From Kineosporia sp. NBRC 101731 (GTDB lineage Bacteria > Actinomycetota > Actinomycetes > Actinomycetales > Kineosporiaceae), in NCBI RefSeq assembly GCF_030269305.1, contig NZ_BSTC01000021.1, positions 23,050-87,049 of the forward strand: a stretch of 64,000 nucleotides of DNA. The letters run 5' to 3'. The position numbers and the translations under genes are program-made. Position 1 is the stretch's first letter; the number at the start of each line of letters is the position of its first letter. This document shows, piece after piece, positions 58,499 through 64,000 of the stretch. The notes under the pieces were generated by a model. That model saw only the letters and a program-made list of their open reading frames with translations, was not told where the DNA came from and did no database searches.

Positions 58499-60071
58499 CC
58501 TTCGGCTGATCCGGGGCCGGGCCCGGCCCGGTCCGGTGGCCCTGAACCTGCGTCTGCCGGTCGGCAGCGGGTCCGAGGAGCCGGCCGCCGAAGGACTCGT
58601 CCACCTGCTCGAGCATCTGGTCGTCGGCTCGGTGCCCACCCGTTTCCGGTCTCGGGTGCGAGCCGCGACCGGAAGGGATGTCACGGTTTTCGAGCTCTCC
58701 GCGAGCCCGGACGAGGCGGCTCAGGCCGCTCGCGGGTTACTGGCCGCCGTGCGGTACCCGGTGCTCGGTGAGGTGGCCGTGGCCCGGGAGAAACCGGCGG
58801 TGGAGCAGGAGACCCGAGAGCGGCACGCGTCCACCGGCTGGCGCTTGCAGCAGCGGTTCCTGGCGGCGTGGTGGGCCGGTACCGGGTGGGCCCACAGCAC
58901 GCTCGGTGACCCGGCTGTTCTTCGTGAGACTCGTTACGGGGCAATTGATGTGGTTCATCGACAGTGGATCTCGGCTCCGGGAGCGGTACTCGCGGTGGCC
59001 GGTCCGGAGGAGGGGATCAGGGCTGTGCGGAGGGCGGCCTACGAGAGTGCCGGGGCCCGGGATCCTGGAATTCGGGTCGCGGGAGCGGGCCGCTCCGGTC
59101 GGGCGCCCGCGCTTGATGAGGACGGTGTGGTTGGGGTAGGCGATGCGGTGCGGGTGGACGATGCGGTGCGGGTAAGCGGTGCGGTGCGGGTAGGCGGTGC
59201 GGTGCGGGGGGACGATGTGGTTCGGGTGGACGGGATCGTGCACCGGAGCGATCCGGTGCCGGGGAGAAACTCCCTGGGATCGGAATGGCCTGTACCGATG
59301 GGCCTTTTCACCACGTCTTGGACCGATCTGCCCAGCGGTCAGGTGATGGCGGGTGTCGGGCTGGCTGACGAGGTCACCGGGCCCGCCACTGAGACCGCCC
59401 GCGACCTGGCCCAGATTCTGCTGGAGGACGCCGGTGGTCCCCACCTCACCACCCACCGGCTGGGTGGGGTGCGGGCTTCCTGGGTGGTCCGGCCCGAACC
59501 CGGCCTCCGGCGAGCCGGCGGGCGGCAGCAGAAGGAGGCGGTCGGGGAACACGTTCCGGGGTCGAGGGCTGCGTCGAGGTCTGGAGTGGTGTCGGGAGCT
59601 GGAGGGGTGTCGAGGTCTGGAGGGGCGTCGGGAGCTGGAGGGGTGCCGGGATTTGAGGTGGCGTGGGGTTCTGGGGTGGTGTCGGGCTCTGGGTCGGCTT
59701 GGGGTTCTGGAGTGACGCGGGGTTCTGGAGTGGTGCGGGGTTCTGGAGTGGTGCCGGGATCTGGGCCGGCGTCGGGTTCCGGTCCTGAGCGGGCATCAGG
59801 GCCTGCCGCACCGTCCGCTCTCCTCCAGGATCTCGGCCTGGCTCTGCGGCGGGCCGATGCGCTGCTGGCCCGGAGCCCGGAGCGGCTGGATCAGGCCCGG
59901 GTCCGGCATCTGCGCCGCATTGAGCCCGCCACTGCGGACGCCGCCTGGATCGCTGATCCCACGATGATCGGAGCCGGGGTTCCCGATCGGCGCGCGCTGG
60001 CCCTGGGGGTCACCGAGGTGGCGGTGCGGGCCCAGTTGCTGCGCTGGCTGAGGCGATGTGAGACACGGTGA
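58485..60071 (+). CDS. M16-family zinc metallopeptidase (catalytic)
   Basis: This 528-aa pitrilysin-like peptidase has HLLEH (His40-Glu43-His44), the inverted zinc motif HxxEH, and a Glu-rich helix EKPAVEQETRERHAS about 63 residues later that should give the third ligand. M16 proteins often work as a catalytic and a non-catalytic subunit; the partner is encoded at 60297. In RiPP clusters such pairs trim leader or follower peptides. Two internal stretches (about 220-249 and 367-432) are low-complexity GSG/VRV repeats encoded by 18-bp units and are not normal in the family. Confidence 0.85.
   Translation: MCPADLRLIRGRARPGPVALNLRLPVGSGSEEPAAEGLVHLLEHLVVGSVPTRFRSRVRAATGRDVTVFELSASPDEAAQAARGLLAAVRYPVLGEVAVAREKPAVEQETRERHASTGWRLQQRFLAAWWAGTGWAHSTLGDPAVLRETRYGAIDVVHRQWISAPGAVLAVAGPEEGIRAVRRAAYESAGARDPGIRVAGAGRSGRAPALDEDGVVGVGDAVRVDDAVRVSGAVRVGGAVRGDDVVRVDGIVHRSDPVPGRNSLGSEWPVPMGLFTTSWTDLPSGQVMAGVGLADEVTGPATETARDLAQILLEDAGGPHLTTHRLGGVRASWVVRPEPGLRRAGGRQQKEAVGEHVPGSRAASRSGVVSGAGGVSRSGGASGAGGVPGFEVAWGSGVVSGSGSAWGSGVTRGSGVVRGSGVVPGSGPASGSGPERASGPAAPSALLQDLGLALRRADALLARSPERLDQARVRHLRRIEPATADAAWIADPTMIGAGVPDRRALALGVTEVAVRAQLLRWLRRCETR
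59142..59231. repeat. 18-bp tandem repeat, 5 units, in the M16 gene
   Basis: Five units of GATGCGGTGCGGGTGGAC and variants encode DAVRVD/SGAVRV-like blocks. Frame is kept. Confidence 0.9.
59583..59780. repeat. 18-bp tandem repeat, 11 units, in the M16 gene
   Basis: Eleven imperfect 18-bp units of the form GGAGTGGTGCGGGGTTCT encode GVVRGS/GVVSGA-type blocks. Together with the array at 59142, about 290 bp of this gene is repeat DNA. Confidence 0.9.
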
Positions 60072-60304
60072 GGTTCTGGTGGACGGCGGTTCTCGGCCTC
60101 GGATGGGTCTGGGAAGCCCGGTGTCGTCGCGGTGGGCCGGCTCCGGCCGCGGTGTGGCGACCACTGCGACCGGTGCTGCGACCGGCCTTGCGACCGGCCT
60201 TGCGACCGGCCTTGCGACCGGCCTTGCGACCGGCCTTGCGACTGCGGCCGGCGTGTCGGTGGGGTCGGCTCGGTGGCCAGTGGGTGGTGATGTGTCATGG
60301 ATGA
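60068..60304 (+). CDS. Small coupled ORF with RPAL repeats, 78 aa
   Basis: GTG 60068 overlaps the stop of the M16 gene and the TGA overlaps the ATG of the next M16-like gene, the same coupling as elsewhere in the operon. The protein starts MRFWWTAVLGLGWVWEA, a short hydrophobic helix, then PAAVWRPLRPVLRPALRPAL with RPAL repeated. The repeats come from 12-bp units. It may be a small membrane-associated protein or just a bridge; a second open frame (from 60058) covers the same DNA. Confidence 0.45.
   Translation: MRFWWTAVLGLGWVWEARCRRGGPAPAAVWRPLRPVLRPALRPALRPALRPALRPALRLRPACRWGRLGGQWVVMCHG
60181..60240. repeat. 12-bp tandem repeat, 5 exact units
   Basis: ACCGGCCTTGCG occurs five times without change; a variant unit (ACCGGTGCTGCG) precedes it at 60169. 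It encodes RPAL or TGLA blocks depending on the frame. Exact identity suggests recent expansion. Confidence 0.95.
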
Positions 60305-61511
60305 GTGTGTCCGGGCCGTCCACGTGCCCGGAGCAGCGGTCGGGGCCGTCGTGCTCGCTCTGCGGGCGGCAGATCTGCCGCCCGCGGTGATGCCGGTCGC
60401 GGTGGGCGCCGCACCGCACTGGGCCCGGATGGTCGCGCGGCTGCTGCGGGGCACCGGGTCGGTGTGCTCGGCCCTGGTGACCCCCGACCTGATCGGGGTG
60501 AAGGTGCAGTTCCTGCCGGATCGGGCGCAGCCGGTGCGGGACGCGCTCGCGGTCATGCCGCGCCCGGGCCTGCGTGGACACTGGGCGGTCGCGGTGGGCG
60601 AGCTGATCCCGGTCGCGGGCGAATGGACCCTGCCCGACCCGCACCGAGCCCCGCACCGAGCCCCGCACCGAGCCCCTCGTCGGGCCGCTCAGCAGGAGCC
60701 GGTGGCCCTGTTGCGGGCCCGCATCTTCCCACCCGGGCACCGGTACGCCGGGGCGGAGGGATCGTCGGAGGACCGGCCGGATTCCCGGGAGCTGCGGACC
60801 CTGGACGATGCCGCGGGCCGCGCCCGTCTGCTGATGGTGGAGGCCGGGCCGCAGGTGCCCGCACCGGACGTCGTTGCCTCCAGACCGTCGGTTCCTTCAT
60901 TCGCCGCTCCGTCGCACGTCGCCCACGGTGTTCCGGTACGGCTGACAGGTCCGGAGCGGGTGCCGGTGGTGTCAGGGCCGGGCTGGTACCTGCTGGGGTT
61001 GCCCGGGGTGGCACTGGCCGATCGCCGGAAGACCGCTCTGCACTTGGCCTGTGACGTTCTGGGGGGTCCGGGCGGGGTGCTGGCCCGGCGGCTGGGGGCC
61101 GGCACGACCTACTCGCTGTCGTTGTTCAGCCGGGAACTGGCCGACGCCGGGTATCTCACCGTCATGGTCTGCGCGGCGCCGGAACGTCTGGCCGGGGTCC
61201 GGGCCGGGGTGCGGGAGGTGTTGCGCGACGTGGAGCGGGAACTCACTGACGAGGCGATCGGTCGCAGCCGGTCGGCCCTGTTGGTCAGGCATCTGGAGGG
61301 AGAGCGGCACGCCGACGACGTGGCGGTGCGCACGGCCACGTATCTGGCGGCGGACGGAGAGCCCGGCGCGGCCGGGGACGAGATGCGCGCCATGAGCGCG
61401 GACGAGGTGCGCCGGTGTGCGGGGGAGCTGCTCGGCGGGGCCGGGGCGGTGGAACTGTACCTGGTGCCCGAAGGGGCGGTGGATTCTTTGCCGGGCCAGG
61501 GTTTTCCGTGA
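60297..61511 (+). CDS. M16-like non-catalytic partner
   Basis: This 404-aa protein has the M16 C-terminal-type block GGPGGVLARRLGAGTTYSLS followed by LFSRELADAGYLTVMVCAAP, then REVLRDVERELTDEAIGRSR. It has no HxxEH motif, so it is the non-catalytic half that completes the chamber of the peptidase encoded at 58485, as in other two-subunit M16 enzymes. A three-unit 12-bp repeat (PHRA) is present at 60639. It is the last enzyme before the precursor gene. Confidence 0.82.
   Translation: MDECVRAVHVPGAAVGAVVLALRAADLPPAVMPVAVGAAPHWARMVARLLRGTGSVCSALVTPDLIGVKVQFLPDRAQPVRDALAVMPRPGLRGHWAVAVGELIPVAGEWTLPDPHRAPHRAPHRAPRRAAQQEPVALLRARIFPPGHRYAGAEGSSEDRPDSRELRTLDDAAGRARLLMVEAGPQVPAPDVVASRPSVPSFAAPSHVAHGVPVRLTGPERVPVVSGPGWYLLGLPGVALADRRKTALHLACDVLGGPGGVLARRLGAGTTYSLSLFSRELADAGYLTVMVCAAPERLAGVRAGVREVLRDVERELTDEAIGRSRSALLVRHLEGERHADDVAVRTATYLAADGEPGAAGDEMRAMSADEVRRCAGELLGGAGAVELYLVPEGAVDSLPGQGFP
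60639..60674. repeat. 12-bp tandem repeat, 3 units, in the M16-like gene
   Basis: Three CCGCACCGAGCC units encode the PHRA PHRA PHRA stretch in the linker of the M16-like protein. Confidence 0.9.
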
Positions 61512-61633
61512 GGCCAGGAGCGCCCGGAGCGGCCTAGTCTCATTCTCGGGAAGGTCACCCGATCTCTCCCGGAACCGGTTGGCTGATCCGTTCTCCCTAC
61601 CGGGGAACGGGTTTCTCACGAGAGGCAAACACC

Positions 61634-61750
61634 ATGTTCGAAATCATCGGTGAGACCGCTCTGGACCTCGACGCGATCGGTGTGGCCGAGGGCTGCAGCA
61701 GCAGCTCGACGACCAGCTCGCTGGACATCTCGGACGTCGAGTTCGAGTGA
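61634..61750 (+). CDS. TOMM precursor peptide, 38 aa
   Basis: This small gene follows a GAGAGG ribosome site. The leader is MFEIIGETALDLDAIGVAEG (20 aa, acidic and hydrophobic as in thiazolyl-peptide leaders). The core is CSSSSTTSS with one Cys, six Ser and two Thr, all possible heterocyclisation or dehydration sites. It is followed by an acidic tail LDISDVEFE. The tail after the core is unusual and must be kept or removed by the M16 pair. It is placed right after the modification enzymes and before a strong terminator, which fits high expression of a precursor. Confidence 0.88.
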   Translation: MFEIIGETALDLDAIGVAEGCSSSSTTSSLDISDVEFE

Positions 61751-61814
61751 CAGCCTGACCCTCTGGCCTGCTGTTCGCCGACCCGGCCGGCCGGGTAGCC
61801 GACCGTGGGCCTGA

Positions 61815-61851
61815 AGGCTGGGCCCGGCACCGCGCCGGGCCCAGCCTTTTT
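61815..61851 (+). terminator. Rho-independent terminator after the precursor
   Basis: AGGCTGGGCCCGGC and GCCGGGCCCAGCCT form a perfect 14-bp stem (5-nt loop) followed by TTTTT. It is the clearest terminator in the window and lies between the precursor and the acyl-AMP ligase gene, so the latter probably needs read-through or its own promoter. Confidence 0.95.
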
Positions 61852-61887
61852 CATGAGTTCTCCTCGTCCTGGTGAAAGGTGAACCGA

Positions 61888-63654
61888 GTGACGCAGATTC
61901 ATGAACTAAACACGGCGCCCTGGGTGCCGCGCCGGGGAGAGACCCTGCTGGGCCGGCTCCGGGAGCTCGCGGAGAGCCGCGGTGACGAGGAGAGTCTGCG
62001 CTTCGTCCGTTTCGGCGCTCCCGACATTGCCTGCTCCTTGCGGGAACTGCTGGAACGGGCAGCCCCGGTGGCCACCCGCATTGCCGAGCGGGCCCGCTCG
62101 AGGGGCGGGGGTGCGTCCTCAAGCTTCCCCGTACCCGTGGTGATCACCGCCCTCGACCCCTACCCGACGGTGCTGGCCTTCATGGCCGCCCTGCAGGCCG
62201 GGACCGCGCCGCTGATCCTGGCCCCGCCGAACGCCCTGGGGGGTGACAATGCCTTCGCGCAGCGGGTGAGCTCGGTGACCGGACGCCTGGGGGGCCGGTG
62301 CCTGCGGGTGAGCGACACGTCTCTCGGAGGGATGCTCGGGCCCGGCGACGATCCGCTGGTGCTCGACGAGGCCGACCTTTTCGGAACGGTTGCGCAGACC
62401 ATAGCACCGGTGGTGGATCCCGGTGGCCCGGACGACGTGGTGTTCTTCCAGATGACGAGTGCCTCGACGGGCGACGGGAGTCTGGTCGCCATCTCGAACG
62501 ACAACGTGCTGACGAACGTGCACGGTATCCGGGCCGGTCTGGGCGGCGGCGCGCACGAGCGCATGTGCGGCTGGCTGCCGCTCTATCACGACATGGGCCT
62601 GATCGGGACGCTGCTGCTCAGCATGCTGCACGGCTGGCCGCTGCGGCTGCTCGCCCCGGCCGCGTTCGTGCGCCGGCCGGCCCGCTGGCTGCAGGCCATG
62701 AGTGATCACGGCGCGACCATCACCACCGCACCGAATTTCGGCTATGACCAGGCCTGGCAGCAGCCCACCGACGCGGAGCTCGAGGGCGTCGACCTGTCCT
62801 GCCTGCGCCTGGTCGTGACCGGTGCCGAGCCGATTCGCAAGTCCACCCTGGAAGGCTTCTGCCGGCGCCTGGCCCCGTACGGCTTCCGGGCCGAGAGCTT
62901 CTCTCCGGCCTTCGGTCTGGCCGAGTCGACGCTGGCCACGAGCTTGCACCGGCCGGGCCGGCTGCCGTGGTTCGTGCGGGTCGACCCGATCGGGCTGCAC
63001 CCGGGCCGTCCTGTTCCGGTGCTGGGTGAGGGGGTGTTGACCGTTCCGGGTGAGGACGATCGGGGAGTCGCGGTTTTCGCCCTCGGGCCGGCCCTGCCCG
63101 ATCTCGGTCTCGGACTGGTGGACGACGAGGGTGCCGCGATCGACGGTGACCTGATGCTGGGGGAGATCGTGCTGAGGGGACGCAGCGTCTGCGTCGGCCG
63201 GTTGGAGACCGCCGAACGGGGACTGGTGCGCACCCACGGGGGCCCGCTGTCCACCGGGGATCTCGGATTCATCTTTCGTGGCAATCTTTTCGTGCTGGAG
63301 CGAAAGAAGCACGTGATCATCCGCCATGGTCGCAACTACCTGGCATCCCTGCTGGAGGAGCAGGTGGCCGCCGTGCTCGACCACCCCGTCCACCAGTTGA
63401 TGGTGCTGGACCTCGACATCACCGACCCGGTGAGCCCGGTCTGCGTCGTCCTGGAACGTTTTCGGGGTGCGCCGGACCTGACCCCGCAGCAGCACCGAGC
63501 TCTGCGCGGTCTGGAACTGCCGGTCGACCGGCTGCTGAGCGCCCGACGCCGGATCTTGCCGCGCACCACGAGCGGCAAGAAGCGCTACTACCTGGCGCGG
63601 CAGCTGGTCCGCGCGGGGGAACTGAAGGTGGAGGAGACGCTGGAGCTGAGGTGA
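61888..63654 (+). CDS. Fatty-acyl-AMP ligase-like adenylation enzyme
   Basis: This 588-aa ANL-superfamily protein has FAAL features: WLPLYHDMGLIG, VVTGAEPIRKSTLEGF, FGLAESTLATSLHRPG, TGDLGFIFRGNLFVLERKKH and the end RTTSGKKRYYLARQLV with the catalytic-type Lys. The P-loop is changed to TSASTGDGSLVAIS, lacking the usual Lys. FAALs activate fatty acids and load them onto ACPs; the ACP at 43186 is the obvious candidate. GTG 61888 was chosen (AAAGGTG ahead); GTG 61879 is an alternative. Confidence 0.85.
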   Translation: MTQIHELNTAPWVPRRGETLLGRLRELAESRGDEESLRFVRFGAPDIACSLRELLERAAPVATRIAERARSRGGGASSSFPVPVVITALDPYPTVLAFMAALQAGTAPLILAPPNALGGDNAFAQRVSSVTGRLGGRCLRVSDTSLGGMLGPGDDPLVLDEADLFGTVAQTIAPVVDPGGPDDVVFFQMTSASTGDGSLVAISNDNVLTNVHGIRAGLGGGAHERMCGWLPLYHDMGLIGTLLLSMLHGWPLRLLAPAAFVRRPARWLQAMSDHGATITTAPNFGYDQAWQQPTDAELEGVDLSCLRLVVTGAEPIRKSTLEGFCRRLAPYGFRAESFSPAFGLAESTLATSLHRPGRLPWFVRVDPIGLHPGRPVPVLGEGVLTVPGEDDRGVAVFALGPALPDLGLGLVDDEGAAIDGDLMLGEIVLRGRSVCVGRLETAERGLVRTHGGPLSTGDLGFIFRGNLFVLERKKHVIIRHGRNYLASLLEEQVAAVLDHPVHQLMVLDLDITDPVSPVCVVLERFRGAPDLTPQQHRALRGLELPVDRLLSARRRILPRTTSGKKRYYLARQLVRAGELKVEETLELR

Positions 63655-63881
63655 CCGGTGTGGACGACTTCTGCGCGGAGGAGACTTTGCTGGGCGTGGG
63701 GTTCGAGTCAGGTCTCGGTACTTCGCCTTGGGTGCACCGGACCGGCCGGTCAGAATGGTGGCTCTCCATATTCCGCATGACTTTCCCTTCTCGCGCTCGG
63801 GGGAGCGTGAGATGGCTTGATCGAAGGCTTTCGGTGCTCTTCGTCGGCGCGCGCCGCGCTTGCACCGGTGGCTCGGCGTAG
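63651..63881 (+). CDS. Possible truncated ORF after the acyl-AMP ligase
   Basis: A GTG overlapping the ligase stop opens a 76-aa frame starting MTGVDDFCAEETLLGVGFES. The first 20-25 codons look like normal high-GC coding sequence, but from about 63720 the composition changes and no domain can be recognised. It may be a gene remnant cut off by a rearrangement, or chance. Confidence 0.25.
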   Translation: MTGVDDFCAEETLLGVGFESGLGTSPWVHRTGRSEWWLSIFRMTFPSRARGSVRWLDRRLSVLFVGARRACTGGSA

Positions 63882-64000
63882 CCGGTCTTGCCGGTTGGCG
63901 TGCCAGGCCAGGTCGTTCTGCCAGCGGCGGGTGCGGCGGGCTGTGCGCTCGGTCGAGTTCATCAGATCTTTCTCGATCAGTTTCTCCACCGCGGGCTCGG
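63750..64000 (-). CDS. Partial hypothetical protein entering from the right edge
   Basis: An open minus-strand frame reaches the window edge; visible residues include VEKLIEKDLMNSTERTARRT, RRWQNDLAWHANRQDRLRRA and TGASAARADEEHRKPS. It is basic and helical, and it ends ESHAEYGEPPF. No family is recognised. The DNA here is less GC-rich at third positions than the neighbouring cluster, which may mark the cluster border. Confidence 0.35.
   Translation of the reverse strand, partial: EPAVEKLIEKDLMNSTERTARRTRRWQNDLAWHANRQDRLRRATGASAARADEEHRKPSIKPSHAPPSARRESHAEYGEPPF

Noticed and set aside
60058..60390. Alternative 110-aa frame over the 12-bp repeats (TGLA repeats)
   Set aside because: It overlaps about 90 bp of the M16-like gene and lacks the neat start/stop overlaps of the 60068 frame, so the latter was preferred.
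59142..60674. Repeats considered as a mobile element or integron feature
   Set aside because: They are short in-frame tandem units without inverted ends, target duplications or a recombinase gene.

Overview
The window is high-GC DNA (GTG starts, GTGA/ATGA gene overlaps, few intergenic gaps) typical of an actinobacterium. The mix of gene families would suit a soil Kineosporia-like genus, but that is only a guess. No rRNA, tRNA, CRISPR array or complete insertion sequence was recognised.

Region 1 (about 1-35.3 kb) reads as an organosulfur or xenobiotic scavenging island. It has nine luciferase-like (LLM-class) flavin monooxygenases, a rhodanese cut by the left edge, and three ABC importers. 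One importer is an SsuABC/NMT1-like set at 3.3-6.8 kb; two are Dpp/Opp-like sets at 14-19 kb and 27-32.2 kb. Also present are a DUF1684 protein, a cupin, a glycosyltransferase, a chemoreceptor, a FAD-dependent aromatic hydroxylase, and GntR and LysR regulators. Three tiny ORFs ending in or near Cys codons (10240, 13811, 25424) precede three of the operons. They resemble the cysteine leader peptides found upstream of actinobacterial sulfur operons. The likely plan is importers bringing in sulfonate- or thioether-type compounds, monooxygenases releasing sulfite, and cysteine supply sensed through the leaders.

Region 2 (35.3-39.2 kb) holds a MerR regulator and a minus-strand operon for a tripartite tricarboxylate transporter (tctC-tctB-tctA) with a universal stress protein.

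Region 3 (39.4-48.0 kb) is a tightly overlapping plus-strand operon: a UbiB/AarF-kinase-class III aminotransferase fusion, a KAS III-like ketosynthase, an acyl carrier protein, a D-aminoacylase-like amidohydrolase, an OleD-like reductase and a CFA-synthase-like methyltransferase, followed by a LuxR-type regulator. It looks like a dedicated lipid or fatty-amine pathway that I do not recognise.

Region 4 (48.0-52.5 kb, minus strand) holds an MMPL exporter, an MFS exporter and a TetR repressor whose palindromic operator overlaps its own start codon.

Region 5 (52.75-63.65 kb) is a thiazole/oxazole-modified RiPP (TOMM) gene set: a stand-alone ThiF-like leader-binding protein, a SagB-type azoline dehydrogenase, an E1-YcaO cyclodehydratase fusion ending in PxPxP, an unknown 257-aa protein, a catalytic M16 peptidase, a small repeat ORF, a non-catalytic M16 partner, a 38-aa precursor with a Cys/Ser/Thr core followed by a strong terminator, and a fatty-acyl-AMP ligase. 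With the ACP and ketosynthase of region 3, this suggests, but does not prove, a lipid-TOMM hybrid product with its own exporters.

Two window-wide oddities stand out. A dispersed palindromic repeat (core CGTGATCA) sits at gene junctions and supplies stop and start codons. In-frame 12-bp and 18-bp tandem repeats have expanded inside several enzymes.
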